Assembly (NCBI GenBank): GCA_029063085.1
Contig: JAIDOW010000050.1
Coordinates: 1 to 41,130, forward strand
DNA from: Lachnospiraceae bacterium
GTDB taxonomy: Bacteria; Bacillota; Clostridia; Lachnospirales; Lachnospiraceae
Direction: 5' to 3'
Length of the DNA: 41,130 bases
Shown here: positions 7,343 through 16,853 of the stretch, piece by piece
Numbering within the stretch: the stretch's first letter is position 1
Layout: each line of letters begins with the position of its first letter
Program-made: the position numbers and the translations under genes
The notes under the pieces: generated by a model
What the model was told of the DNA's origin: nothing
The model's input: only the letters and a program-made list of their open reading frames with translations
The model's database searches: none

Positions 7343-10300
7343 ATGAATACAAGGAACGGATTAGTTGAAAAATTGTTAAAGGTGGCAAAAAAGCATAAGA
7401 TTCTGACATATCCGGTATTGGCATTAGTGGCTGTTGCCAGTGTGTTTAATTATTTCTTTTCATGGAGTAAAGGAGCCGGCAAGCGTGTAATTGCTATGGT
7501 AATGGTTCTGGTTATGCTGGTATCCCAGTCATACTTTTTAACCTCGTCTGCTACGGCGTTGGTGGATGATGAGAATGCGGCAAAGGTACAAAAAGAGATA
7601 CAGGAAAAGCTGATAGAGGAAGAGACGAACAAAGTTGTGGAGAATGCCACAGAGCAGACTGATAAGACCGCAGAGATTACCACAGAATTGGAACAGACCG
7701 GAGAGATTGCAGCAACAACGGAAGAGCAGGCAGGAGTTGCAAGCACGGAATCAAATGCTTCTGGGTTGGTTACTGATGAAGAGGGGGTAACTACAGAGGC
7801 TGAAAAGACAGGTACAGAGGATGATTCTGATCTTTTGGAAGAGGATACGGATTCCAAATTAGCAGCAGGATATGTAAACTGTGTTTTTCGTTATTTGAGG
7901 GGGAGCGGAAGTGGCTCCTGGGGTTCGATTCCAAACGATAAAGAGATTGTACAGAATCCTTCAGGGGAGTATGACTTAACTACATTATCTAATACTGTAC
8001 TTAATATGTTAAATACTGGTCCGGATTATACAGAAAACGGATGTTATATATTTGAAGGCTGGTATACCAATCCGGCTTGTAGTGATAGCCAGAAGGTGAA
8101 TGATTTAACAAAAGTAAAGGCAACAAATAATCAGATTATTTTATATTCAAAACGAGCATTAGCAAAGTACAGAATCCAGATTAATACGAATGCTGAAAAT
8201 CCTGACGGAGGACAGGATATAGTAACTTTTGATACTGATGCTACAAAAGAGGGTGACTATTATTATGTAGATATTGAAGACGATTCTTTCGAAATTTCTA
8301 ATATCAGTAGAACAGGATATACAATGGGGAGAGCGACGGCAATAGGAGGCACTGCGGTAACAAATGCAGATGATCATAGTGTGTCAGTGACATTTACTGG
8401 TAATTCATTGGATAAGGTTATTACTCTTAATTGGATAGCCAATAAATACAAGATAAGATATGCATCGAATGATAGTTTAGACAGCCCCATTGCTGATGAG
8501 CAGACAGTACAGTATAACGGTACGGAAACGATAAAAGAGACAAATATTGCAGAGCCGAAGGAAGGTTATGCGGTTTTAGGCTGGAAGATTGGAGATCCTG
8601 TTAGCGGTCAACAGGTGGATGCTGGCAGTAATGTACGTTTGGTACAGCATCTTCTGTATCAATATCCGCAGGAAGAATCAGATATTGTTGTGCTTTATCC
8701 AAATTATGATTATGCAGGAGTGGAGCTTGCCTTAACAGAAGAGGAGAAAGTATTACAATTTGTATATAATGAAGAAAAAAATTATTATGTTCAGGGGCGT
8801 TATATAGGTAGCAGCAAAGCAGGAAGTGATAATTTTACATATTCTGTTTCAGCTGCCGATAACATTAAGAATACATATGGGATTGAAGTGATTGTAGAAG
8901 ATGGTGGAGTCTGGTTTAGAGGGACACCGACTAATATCGCTCCGGATGGAATGCAGGTTGGAATTGATATTACAGATAATAATGCACCGGGTGGACCGCA
9001 GACGACAACGCATTATGTAACGATTCAGATTGCTAAAAAAATCGTTAAAATAAAGCCGCCTGCAAATAATTCTCATATTAAGACATACGACGGAACGAAT
9101 GAGACGAGTGCAGAGTTTCCGAATGAACTGAACACAGAGGTACAGGGTGTTACGGTAAAATTTGATTCCGCACATTACAATTCTGCAAATGTTAAGGATG
9201 CAAATCGTATTATATTGGAAAATGTACAGGTTTTTGAAGATGGCAATCCTACAAATCATTATGTAGTGCAGCTTATTGATGGAGACTACTATGTTGAAGG
9301 ACGCATTACTCCACGAAAAGTACTTTTCCGAACCTATGTTGACTGGAGTAATAGTGCAACGAATAAAAGACAATACTTAAGGACAGGTGAAAAGGACGAA
9401 CTGCTGAAATTTGTACTGGAAGAGGTAAAGGATGACACCGGTAATACAGGATTTTTAGACGGTGATTCCATTCAGAATATAGAGCCGATTCAGTTTATGA
9501 CAGGAAGAGAAGATTTAATGGTGCCTGGTACATATGAGATTACAGCTAAGACAGCAGAGGTTGTAAACTATGAGATTATCATTCATTGGGAAGATGTAGG
9601 AACCTTTGAGGTAGTAGCGGAGGACCCAATAGAAGGTGAACACTTCGAGATTAAAGGAACGCTGGGTAATAATGAATGGTATTTCCAGACTCCGCCGCAG
9701 GCTGTTATCAAAAAAGGCGTTGATTATAATATGATACGCGTTTCCACAGATGGGGAAAATCCCAGTGGTACTGCTTCAGCAGCGGTGAATTTAGATGATG
9801 GAGAGTATTCTGATAAGGATAAAATCTGGATTCAGCTTTATGATACGAAAACGGGTGCTGTTTCCAGATGGAAAAGGCTATACATCAAAGTAGATACGAA
9901 GGCACCGGAGTATGACGGTTTTGTATTGACACAGAATCAGGATACTCTATATAACAGTACAGGAGAAGGCTTTTATTTCCCATCCAAGGGAATGGTATCC
10001 TTTGGTAATTATTTCAATAATACCGTGAGCATAACGATTAAATTTAAAGATGTTACTTCGGGGTTGACCACATTGCATTATGGTCTTTATGGCGAGAGCG
10101 TGACAAAACGTTCCGTGTTGTTTGAGCCAACAGATGATGAGTATGCGGTGGCTACTTTTGAATTATACAAAGGTGCTGTTGAAAAAGCAGGTACCATAGA
10201 ATTTTGTGCTGAAGATAAGGCGGGTAATAAGAGTACTCCGATGAAATTAAGCCGTGATGGGGCAGATGACTGGAGTGTTGAGACAGGTGGACCTGCAATT

Positions 10301-12832
10301 GAGCAGTTCTTTGTAAGAGGAGGAGAAAACGGAGAGACAATTGCAAGTGGAAGTTCGGAATATTATGCAAATTGTGAAGCCGTTTTAACTGTAAAAGATA
10401 CGGTTTCGGGAGTAAACAGTGTAGCGTGGAATGTAAATGGTGTGCTGTTAGAGGCAGAGCGTGTAACAGATACCAAGAAAAAGCAGGGAATCTGGACTTT
10501 TACAAAACCAATTGATAACGATAAGCTTCCTAATGAGGATGGTATTTACAGTTTATACGCAGTGGTTACGGATAATGCAGGAAATGCCAGCATATCAGAT
10601 ACTATTCAATTCAGGGCAGACAGTGAGCCTCCGGTTATTAACGTTACATCAATGAATGATAAATGGGAGGCAACTGCCAGAATAGAGTTTGATACCTATG
10701 ATTTGTTAAGTGGAATAAAAAGCATTAAAGTAAAAGATGAAGCAGGGAATCTGATTTCGCATAAAGCAAGAGAGGAAAATGGAAGATACTATTGTTATTT
10801 TGAGACGAGTATAAAAGGAACGTATTCTATCATTGTTTCCGATAAAGCGGGGAATACTGCTACAAAGGAGATTAATTTAGATAAGGTATCAGATCAGCAT
10901 CCTGATTGTCCGCAGATTACGGTAACACCGGAGAATGCAAATGGAAACGACGGATGGTACAGACAGATTCCTTCATTTGCAATTAGTAACGTGACACAGA
11001 CAGAAGATGGAACACAGGCATTTACAAAGTACCAGCTTTGGAAAGAGGGAGAAGCGGCAGGTAGTGCAGTTTCTATTCCTTCCACGGTTGCTTCTGTATT
11101 AGAGGAGGTTCCGGGTGAGGGAATCTATAACCTGAAAGTCTGGAGTGAAAGTATTGCTGGTCAGGAATGTGAAGGCAGACATCAGTATCAGTTTAAGGTA
11201 GATACCATTTCACCGTCAGTAAAGTTTTCTACTACAAAGGGAAATGGCTCAACGATTTTGGTAAACTTTACTGTAACGGATAACGGAAGTGGTGTAGATG
11301 CTAAGACTATAAGAGTACTGCATGGAACAACTGATATTACGGCAAAAGCTGAAGAGATAGAGAATGGATATGCAGGAAGCTTTGAAGTCAGTCAGACAGG
11401 GGATTATTTTATTCAGGCAGCTGATTATGCAGGAAATGTATCAGATGTTGCGGCATTCAGACCAATGAGTATGAAGATTAAAGCGGTTACCAATATAACC
11501 AATTCGTCTGCTACTTTAAGGGCAAATGTTATAAAGGGAACTTTTGATATTGCATCGGTTGCACTAGCGTACCGTAAAGCCTCAGATACGGCTTATACAG
11601 AAGCAGATGCATTAGTAACAAAAGATACAAGTGGAAATGCGGCATTATCAGCTGTGCTTGGCAATCTTCAGGAAGGGACGGCATATATATATAAAGTAAC
11701 AGCAGTTTCTTCTGCCAATGAAGTGTTGGAATATGAGGGATCTTTCAGAACCCGTGCAGCAGGTGAAACGGGAATTTCTGTTTCCGGTATTGCCAGATAT
11801 GCAGATAACAGATCAGGTGCGGTTACAGTAGGTATATTTGACGGTAATATCTGTATTATGGCACAGGATGTAAATGCAGGAGATGAGTTTGTGTTTGAGA
11901 ATGTACCGGATGGTAACTATAGTATTGTGGCAACGGATGGAATTTTTTCAAAAACTGTCAGGTTGCTGATAAAAGACGGTATGGTGGTTTATCCGAGCAG
12001 TTACATTGAAATGATACTTTCCGGGCAGAATACATCGGTAATCATTACGACGGATGAAACCCCGCATGTTACGGCTGATAACATGGATTCCATCTTTGAT
12101 GATGATAATATTAACTTTACAGACAGTGATAAAGCATTGATTGAAGCTGGAGGTATAGTTGAATTTCAGTTGCACGCAACATTGATGCGGGTATCCAGCG
12201 TTTCAGCTAACGAGATATCTGCTATGTATGCTGTAACAGATAAGAATAAAATTGTAGGTGCATATTTAGATTTATCCTTATACAAGGTCGTAACGGATAT
12301 GAATGGTGAGACGAAGCGTACCAGAGTCACCAATCTTGCTAACGGTGCCAGTGTTTCGGTTACGATTCCGTTAGGTGATCTGGCGGGTAAACAGGATTTA
12401 GAGATTGTCAGAATTCATAATGATGGAGAGAATTTTGTTGGGGCATCTCTGGTAGATCAGGACAGTAATCCAAATACTTATACGATCTCGTCTAATCAGT
12501 TCTCTACTTATGCGGTACTATATCGAAGAGAGGCAGATGTAGAAACACCTCCTGGCGGAGATGGTGGTACCAATAATGAGGATGATAAGAAGCCGGGAGC
12601 TACTACCGAAAAACCGAATGATAATCCGGTAGATGATCCAGATGACGACCCAGGAGATGATGGTCCGGACGATAAGCAGCAAAAAGGTGCTTCTGTTGGT
12701 TCTCTTAAGAGTTCGGGTTCTGCAAAGACAGGAGATGGAACACCAATTGCAGCAGTAGGAAGTCTGATGTTGTTATCCATGGGAGGGTTCTTCTTCTTTC
12801 GTAAAAAAATAAATAAATTTATTGAACAATAA
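7343..12832 (+). CDS. Giant secreted modular cell-wall protein (InlB-repeat, YDG, Ig-like, FnIII)
   Basis: An 1829-residue surface protein. The N-terminus has hydrophobic stretches at residues 20-39 and 49-66, the second probably a signal peptide ending near ATA (70-72). A Thr/Glu-rich linker follows (76-170). Next come an InlB-like repeat with the FEGWYTNPAC motif (about 177-250), a second InlB-like unit with VLGWKI, a YDG domain (KTYDGTN, about 566-660), several Ig-like modules marked by DTKAPEY, DSEPPVI and DTISPSV (about 850-1300), an FnIII-like domain (1378-1472) and a carboxypeptidase-regulatory-like domain (1476-1550). It ends with a Pro/Asp linker, SAKTGDG, a hydrophobic span and RKK. 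GTG 7334 also opens the frame, but GAGGTG is better placed as the ribosome site for ATG 7343. It is probably an adhesin; the ligand is unknown and no sortase is nearby. Confidence 0.88.
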   Translation: MNTRNGLVEKLLKVAKKHKILTYPVLALVAVASVFNYFFSWSKGAGKRVIAMVMVLVMLVSQSYFLTSSATALVDDENAAKVQKEIQEKLIEEETNKVVENATEQTDKTAEITTELEQTGEIAATTEEQAGVASTESNASGLVTDEEGVTTEAEKTGTEDDSDLLEEDTDSKLAAGYVNCVFRYLRGSGSGSWGSIPNDKEIVQNPSGEYDLTTLSNTVLNMLNTGPDYTENGCYIFEGWYTNPACSDSQKVNDLTKVKATNNQIILYSKRALAKYRIQINTNAENPDGGQDIVTFDTDATKEGDYYYVDIEDDSFEISNISRTGYTMGRATAIGGTAVTNADDHSVSVTFTGNSLDKVITLNWIANKYKIRYASNDSLDSPIADEQTVQYNGTETIKETNIAEPKEGYAVLGWKIGDPVSGQQVDAGSNVRLVQHLLYQYPQEESDIVVLYPNYDYAGVELALTEEEKVLQFVYNEEKNYYVQGRYIGSSKAGSDNFTYSVSAADNIKNTYGIEVIVEDGGVWFRGTPTNIAPDGMQVGIDITDNNAPGGPQTTTHYVTIQIAKKIVKIKPPANNSHIKTYDGTNETSAEFPNELNTEVQGVTVKFDSAHYNSANVKDANRIILENVQVFEDGNPTNHYVVQLIDGDYYVEGRITPRKVLFRTYVDWSNSATNKRQYLRTGEKDELLKFVLEEVKDDTGNTGFLDGDSIQNIEPIQFMTGREDLMVPGTYEITAKTAEVVNYEIIIHWEDVGTFEVVAEDPIEGEHFEIKGTLGNNEWYFQTPPQAVIKKGVDYNMIRVSTDGENPSGTASAAVNLDDGEYSDKDKIWIQLYDTKTGAVSRWKRLYIKVDTKAPEYDGFVLTQNQDTLYNSTGEGFYFPSKGMVSFGNYFNNTVSITIKFKDVTSGLTTLHYGLYGESVTKRSVLFEPTDDEYAVATFELYKGAVEKAGTIEFCAEDKAGNKSTPMKLSRDGADDWSVETGGPAIEQFFVRGGENGETIASGSSEYYANCEAVLTVKDTVSGVNSVAWNVNGVLLEAERVTDTKKKQGIWTFTKPIDNDKLPNEDGIYSLYAVVTDNAGNASISDTIQFRADSEPPVINVTSMNDKWEATARIEFDTYDLLSGIKSIKVKDEAGNLISHKAREENGRYYCYFETSIKGTYSIIVSDKAGNTATKEINLDKVSDQHPDCPQITVTPENANGNDGWYRQIPSFAISNVTQTEDGTQAFTKYQLWKEGEAAGSAVSIPSTVASVLEEVPGEGIYNLKVWSESIAGQECEGRHQYQFKVDTISPSVKFSTTKGNGSTILVNFTVTDNGSGVDAKTIRVLHGTTDITAKAEEIENGYAGSFEVSQTGDYFIQAADYAGNVSDVAAFRPMSMKIKAVTNITNSSATLRANVIKGTFDIASVALAYRKASDTAYTEADALVTKDTSGNAALSAVLGNLQEGTAYIYKVTAVSSANEVLEYEGSFRTRAAGETGISVSGIARYADNRSGAVTVGIFDGNICIMAQDVNAGDEFVFENVPDGNYSIVATDGIFSKTVRLLIKDGMVVYPSSYIEMILSGQNTSVIITTDETPHVTADNMDSIFDDDNINFTDSDKALIEAGGIVEFQLHATLMRVSSVSANEISAMYAVTDKNKIVGAYLDLSLYKVVTDMNGETKRTRVTNLANGASVSVTIPLGDLAGKQDLEIVRIHNDGENFVGASLVDQDSNPNTYTISSNQFSTYAVLYRREADVETPPGGDGGTNNEDDKKPGATTEKPNDNPVDDPDDDPGDDGPDDKQQKGASVGSLKSSGSAKTGDGTPIAAVGSLMLLSMGGFFFFRKKINKFIEQ

Positions 12833-12866
12833 TGAGAAAATAGCAATAATTACCTAAATAAAAAGA

Positions 12867-12931
12867 AGTTCCCTGCAAATACTATAGTCAAGACATTAAA
12901 GTGTCTTAAATATATTTATTTGGAGGGAACT
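12867..12931 (+). promoter_or_regulatory. Inverted repeat capturing the spore-protein ribosome site
   Basis: AGTTCCCT (12867-12874) and AGGGAACT (12924-12931) are perfect inverted copies. The right arm includes most of the GGAGGG ribosome site (12922-12927) of the next gene. An inner hairpin AAGACA (12890-12895)/TGTCTT (12902-12907) shortens the loop. If both arms are transcribed, the ribosome site would be masked. Confidence 0.4.
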
Positions 12932-12934
12932 GTT

Positions 12935-13123
12935 ATGTCAAACAATTCTAGTAAGAAATCTGACGCAATGAACAAGTTTAAAATGGAGTGTGCATCTGAA
13001 GTAGGCGTTTCTTTAAAGAACGGTTACAACGGTGATTTGACTTCCAGAGAGAACGGTTCTGTTGGTGGACAGATGACAAAGAAGTTAGTAGAAGCACAGA
13101 TGAATCAGATTTCTGGTAAGTAA
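12935..13123 (+). CDS. Alpha/beta-type small acid-soluble spore protein
   Basis: A 62-residue DNA-binding protein that coats the chromosome in the dormant spore and protects it from UV and heat. The GPR protease recognition region is seen as ECASEVGV, and the two DNA-contacting helices carry LKNGYNGDLTSRENGSVGGQM with the conserved G-N-G-L-S/T-R-N-G-VGG pattern. Length and composition match the family. The frame extends to a TTG at 12920, but the ATG at 12935, 7 bp after GGAGGG, is the right start. It is a single gene with its own terminator, as expected for forespore expression (sigma-G). I could not identify a convincing sigma-G promoter. Confidence 0.95.
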   Translation: MSNNSSKKSDAMNKFKMECASEVGVSLKNGYNGDLTSRENGSVGGQMTKKLVEAQMNQISGK

Positions 13124-13145
13124 TCGGATAATTTCATCTGAAAGG

Positions 13146-13194
13146 AAGGTCGTAATTTACCTTTTTATAAAAAAAGGTGAATTACGGCCTTTTC
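13146..13194 (+). terminator. Strong intrinsic terminator after the spore protein gene
   Basis: A roughly 20 bp stem: AAGGTCGTAATTTACC (13146-13161), then a T/A-rich part, pairing with GGTGAATTACGGCCTT and continuing into TTTT. It lies 22 bp after the stop codon. Confidence 0.9.
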
Positions 13195-13257
13195 CTGTTG
13201 TTGAAATTAGGGCAATTGTTAATGTTTTGCTGTTTCTATGTCAATATTAAAAAGGGC

Positions 13258-13287
13258 TGGACATTTATACATACTGCATGATATAAT
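13258..13287 (+). promoter_or_regulatory. Extended -10 sigma-A promoter of the tig operon
   Basis: TGGACA (13258-13263), an 18 bp spacer and TGA-TATAAT (-10 at 13282-13287). Transcription would start near 13294, about 215 nt upstream of tig. No CtsR or HrcA (CIRCE) operator is seen nearby. Confidence 0.65.
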
Positions 13288-13299
13288 TGACTGATTAAT

Positions 13300-13447
13300 G
13301 CAGATGGATGTCTGCTTTGGCAGGAGACGTGATTCCCGTGAGCAACGAGCCAAGCGAGCTTGTATGTGCATTTGGCGACTGCTGCGAGGGTCGCATGCTT
13401 CGTTCTCAGCAGCATTGCAAACTAGATGCCTCGTTGATTATAGCGGG
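13300..13447 (+). ncRNA. Candidate structured leader of trigger factor (three-way-junction-like)
   Basis: This stretch is visibly richer in G+C than its surroundings and full of complementary segments. A first hairpin is GCAGA/TCTGC (13300-13315). An outer stem pairs CCCG (13335-13338) with CGGG (13444-13447) and CAACGAG (13343-13349) with CTCGTTG (13430-13436). Inside it lie a small hairpin CAAG-CGAG-CTTG (13351-13362) and a long arm, GCAT (13368-13371)/ATGC (13426-13429) topped by GCTGCGAG (13381-13388)/CTC-A-GCAGC (13405-13413). An alternative stem GCGAC/GTCGC (13375-13394) competes with the last. An open frame of 61 codons through it has no ribosome site and is rejected. It may be a regulatory RNA or an intergenic repeat copy. 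Confidence 0.5.
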
Positions 13448-13509
13448 GTTGTTGACTTGGAAACTGCAAATGAATAAAATGTTATATATTTAAGGAGGAA
13501 TTGTTAAAG

Positions 13510-14796
13510 ATGAGTTTAACAGTGGAAAATTTAGAAAAGAATATGGCAAAGCTTACGATTACGGTACCAGCTGCTGAGTTTACAGAGGCAATGAAAGCTT
13601 CTTATAATAAGCAGAAGGGACAGATTTCTATTCCAGGTTTCCGTAAAGGTAAAGTGCCTCAAGCATATTTAGAAAAGATGTATGGTCCGGAAATGTTTTA
13701 TGAAGATGCAGCAAATACATGTATGGAAAACTCATATCCAGGGGCACTTGATGAGTGTGAGCTGGATGTTGTTTCCCGTCCTGAAGTTGACATAACTCAG
13801 ATGGAAAAGGGAAAAGACTTTATTTATACAGCGACTGTAGCAGTGAAGCCGGAAGTTACTTTAGGCGACTATAAGGGCATTGAGATTGAAAAGGTTGAAG
13901 TAGAGGTAACAGATGAGGATGTGGAAGCAGAACTTTTAAATGTTCAGAAGCAGAATGCGAGAAATATTCCGGTAGAAGACAGAGCAGCGAAGATGGATGA
14001 TGAAGTAACGATTGATTTTGAGGGCTTTGTAGACGGCGAGGCATTTGAGGGTGGTAAAGGAGAGAATTACCAGCTTACACTAGGGTCTCATTCTTTTATT
14101 GATACATTTGAGGATCAGATTGTAGGAAAGAATATCGGTGATGAATTTGATGTGAATGTTACTTTCCCTGAAGATTATCAGGCGGCAGATCTTGCAGGAA
14201 AACCGGCGGTATTCAAGTGCAGATTAAATGGTATCAAAGAAACAGAACTTCCTGAACTGGATGATGAATTTGCATCAGAGGTTTCAGAGTTTGATACAAT
14301 GGATGAATATAAAGCGGATATTAAGGCAACACTCCAGGTGAAGAAGGAGAAAGCAGCAAAGAATACAAAGGAAGGTCTGGTAATTGATAAAATTATTGAA
14401 AATGCGTCCATGGAAGTTCCGGATCCTATGGTGGAAACGACTAAGGAACAGATGGTACAGGAATTTGCACAGCAGATTAGTTATCAGGGACTTTCAATTG
14501 AACAGTATTTCCAGTTTACAGGAATGTCCAAAGAAAAGTTTTTAGAGTCAGCAACCCCTGAGGCATTAAGAAGAATTCAGTCCCGTCTTGTATTGGAAGC
14601 AATTGTAAAGGCTGAAGATATTCAGGTAACAGAGGAAGAATTGGAAGAAGAATTAAAGAAAATGGCAGAGATGTACCAGATGGATTTAGAGCAGCTGAAA
14701 GGATTAGTTGGCGATTCAGAGAAGAAAGCGATTATGCAGGACGTCGCTGTACAAAAGGCAGTGGATTTGGTAACCGAGGCTGCGGTAGAAAAGTAG
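13510..14796 (+). CDS. tig: Trigger factor (ribosome-bound chaperone, peptidyl-prolyl isomerase)
   Basis: A 428-residue chaperone that binds at the ribosome exit tunnel and folds nascent chains. The ribosome-binding signature is GFRKGKVP (residues 43-50). The FKBP-type isomerase domain spans about 150-245 (DEVTIDFEGFVDGEAFEGG, then LGSHSFIDTFEDQIVG). The C-terminal substrate-binding region is helical and Glu/Lys rich. The frame opens at TTG 13501, but AGGAGG at 13493-13498 is too close to it, so ATG 13510 is taken. It is the first gene of tig-clpP-clpX-lon-ysxC, an order common in Firmicutes, and has a long foldable leader. Confidence 0.96.
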   Translation: MSLTVENLEKNMAKLTITVPAAEFTEAMKASYNKQKGQISIPGFRKGKVPQAYLEKMYGPEMFYEDAANTCMENSYPGALDECELDVVSRPEVDITQMEKGKDFIYTATVAVKPEVTLGDYKGIEIEKVEVEVTDEDVEAELLNVQKQNARNIPVEDRAAKMDDEVTIDFEGFVDGEAFEGGKGENYQLTLGSHSFIDTFEDQIVGKNIGDEFDVNVTFPEDYQAADLAGKPAVFKCRLNGIKETELPELDDEFASEVSEFDTMDEYKADIKATLQVKKEKAAKNTKEGLVIDKIIENASMEVPDPMVETTKEQMVQEFAQQISYQGLSIEQYFQFTGMSKEKFLESATPEALRRIQSRLVLEAIVKAEDIQVTEEELEEELKKMAEMYQMDLEQLKGLVGDSEKKAIMQDVAVQKAVDLVTEAAVEK

Positions 14797-14823
14797 GATT
14801 GATTAGATGAAGGAGGATTTGGT

Positions 14824-15414
14824 ATGAGTTTAGTACCTTATGTCATTGAGCAAACCAGCAGAGGAGAACGTTCCTATGACATTTATTCCAGATTATTAAA
14901 AGACAGGATTATTTTTCTTGGAGAAGAAGTCAATGATACAACAGCAAGTATTGTAATTGCACAGCTTCTTTTCTTAGAGTCAGAAGATCCTTCAAAGGAT
15001 ATTCAGCTGTATATTAATAGTCCGGGGGGATCTGTTTCGGCTGGATTTGGTATTTTTGATACAATGAATTATATTAAGTGCGATGTTTCCACAATTTGTT
15101 GCGGAATGGCCGCTAGTATGGGAGCTTTCCTGCTTGCAGGCGGTGCTCCAGGCAAACGTATGGCTCTTCCGAATGCAGAGATAATGATTCATCAGCCAAT
15201 GGGTGGAATGCCAAGTGGCAGTCAGGCAAGTGATATGCAGATTACGACAGCACATATATTAAACACAAAGCGAAAAATTAATGAGATTTTAGCAAAGGAG
15301 TGTGGCAAGCCGGTTGAGGTTCTTGAAAAAGATACTGACAGGGATAACTGGCTTAGTGCACAGGAAGCAATGGACTACGGTCTGATTGATTCCATAATTG
15401 CGAATCGTGAGTAG
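14824..15414 (+). CDS. clpP: ATP-dependent Clp protease proteolytic subunit
   Basis: A 196-residue serine protease that assembles into a double heptameric barrel and degrades proteins fed by ClpX or ClpA/C-type ATPases. The catalytic triad is complete: Ser98 in GMAASMG, His123 in MIHQPMGG and Asp172 in DTDRDNW. The start follows AAGGAGG. It lies 27 bp after tig and 30 bp before clpX, so it is co-transcribed. The length is the usual 194-200 and there is no sign of a propeptide beyond the first few residues. It is likely the main housekeeping ClpP; other copies cannot be excluded. Confidence 0.97.
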   Translation: MSLVPYVIEQTSRGERSYDIYSRLLKDRIIFLGEEVNDTTASIVIAQLLFLESEDPSKDIQLYINSPGGSVSAGFGIFDTMNYIKCDVSTICCGMAASMGAFLLAGGAPGKRMALPNAEIMIHQPMGGMPSGSQASDMQITTAHILNTKRKINEILAKECGKPVEVLEKDTDRDNWLSAQEAMDYGLIDSIIANRE

Positions 15415-15444
15415 ATTAAGTAATGTAAAGAATGAGGTGTAGCT

Positions 15445-16737
15445 ATGGCAGGTCGCGGAGATGATAGAAAACCTTTACGTTGTTCATTTTGCAATAAAAC
15501 GCAGGATCAGGTAAGAAAGTTAATTGCCGGACAGAATGTTTTTATTTGTGATGAGTGTATTGAGGTTTGTTCCGAAATCATTGAAGACGAATTAGAAGAT
15601 TATGATGAGTCTTCTGATATTAATTTATTAAAACCAAAAGAGATTAAAGAATTCCTGGATCAGTATGTGATTGGTCAGGAAGATGCGAAAAAGGTACTTT
15701 CTGTTGCAGTGTATAATCATTATAAGAGAATTCTTTCTGATAAGGATTTTGATGTGGAACTGCAAAAAAGTAACATCATTATGGTAGGTCCTACCGGTTC
15801 CGGTAAAACCTATCTTGCACAGACGCTGGCAAAGCTTTTAAATGTTCCGTTTGCTATTGCTGATGCAACTGCATTGACAGAGGCCGGATATGTAGGTGAA
15901 GATGTTGAGAATATACTTCTTAAGATTATTCAGGCTGCCGATTATGATGTGGAAAGGGCACAGCACGGTATCATTTATATTGATGAGATAGACAAGATTA
16001 CAAAAAAGTCAGAAAATGTATCGATTACCAGAGATGTGTCTGGTGAAGGCGTGCAGCAGGCATTACTTAAGATTATTGAGGGAACGGTTGCTTCCGTGCC
16101 ACCACAGGGAGGCAGAAAACATCCGCATCAGGAATTTATCCAGATAGATACGACCAATATTTTATTTATTTGCGGTGGAGCATTTGATGGTCTGGAAAAG
16201 GTGATCGAGAATCGTATCGGTAAAAAATCTATTGGATTTGGTGCGGAATTAGCAGAAAAAACAGATGAAAATGTGGGAGAATTACTTAAAAAAGTGACTC
16301 CTGCGGATTACGTCAAGTATGGTCTGATTCCTGAATTTATCGGGCGTGTACCGGTTACTGTGACTTTGGAATTGTTGGATGAAGAAGCACTTGTCCGTAT
16401 TCTGACAGAACCAAAGAGTGCGATTTGTAAACAATATAAAAAATTGTTTGAATTAGATGGCGTGGAACTGGAGTTTGAAGAAGAGGCATTAAAGGCGATT
16501 GCAAAAGTGACAATGGAGAGGAAGACAGGTGCCAGAGGCCTTCGTTCCATTATCGAGAAATCCGTTACGGATTTAATGTATGAGGTTCCGTCCAATGAAG
16601 AGATTGCAAAATGTGTGATTACAAAAGAAGCTGTGGAAGGTACCGGAGAACCGGAGATTATATATACAGAATCTCCAAGACCGAGAAAATCTTTTGTAAA
16701 ACGCCATCCGAAGACGAATAATGGAGAGATTGCATAA
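15445..16737 (+). CDS. clpX: Clp protease ATP-binding subunit ClpX
   Basis: A 430-residue AAA+ unfoldase that recognises, unfolds and threads substrates into ClpP. An N-terminal zinc-binding domain has Cys13, Cys16, Cys35 and Cys38. Then come Walker A GPTGSGKT, the pore loop GYVGED, Walker [10 protein letters not shown], sensor and arginine-finger regions ([11 protein letters not shown]) and the C-terminal small domain with [10 protein letters not shown]. The start follows GAGGTG. It is followed by 110 bp with a hairpin before lon, so downstream expression may be reduced but not ended. Confidence 0.97.
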   Translation: MAGRGDDRKPLRCSFCNKTQDQVRKLIAGQNVFICDECIEVCSEIIEDELEDYDESSDINLLKPKEIKEFLDQYVIGQEDAKKVLSVAVYNHYKRILSDKDFDVELQKSNIIMVGPTGSGKTYLAQTLAKLLNVPFAIADATALTEAGYVGEDVENILLKIIQAADYDVERAQHGIIYIDEIDKITKKSENVSITRDVSGEGVQQALLKIIEGTVASVPPQGGRKHPHQEFIQIDTTNILFICGGAFDGLEKVIENRIGKKSIGFGAELAEKTDENVGELLKKVTPADYVKYGLIPEFIGRVPVTVTLELLDEEALVRILTEPKSAICKQYKKLFELDGVELEFEEEALKAIAKVTMERKTGARGLRSIIEKSVTDLMYEVPSNEEIAKCVITKEAVEGTGEPEIIYTESPRPRKSFVKRHPKTNNGEIA

Positions 16738-16785
16738 AACGGTGATAATACAGGAATCTGTGTTATGATTAAAGAATATCAAATG

Positions 16786-16820
16786 GAAGTGGAACTTGTT
16801 AAGATTGCAGGTTCCATTTC
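16786..16820 (+). repeat. Stable hairpin between clpX and lon
   Basis: GAAGTGGAACTTG (16786-16798) pairs with CAGGTTCCATTTC (16808-16820), 13 bp with G-U pairs and a 9-nt loop. There is no T-run, so it looks like an mRNA-stability or partial-attenuation element rather than a true terminator. Confidence 0.55.
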
Positions 16821-16853
16821 TGCGTTCATAAGTTTGTGAAGTGAGGAATGGAT

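Noticed and set aside
8849-9373. 174-codon minus-strand frame inside the giant surface gene
   Set aside because: Cys/Ile/Asn-rich composition typical of an antisense shadow; no start signal.
13308-13493. 61-codon open frame in the tig leader
   Set aside because: No ribosome site before its start, no protein-like pattern, and it coincides with the foldable RNA segment.
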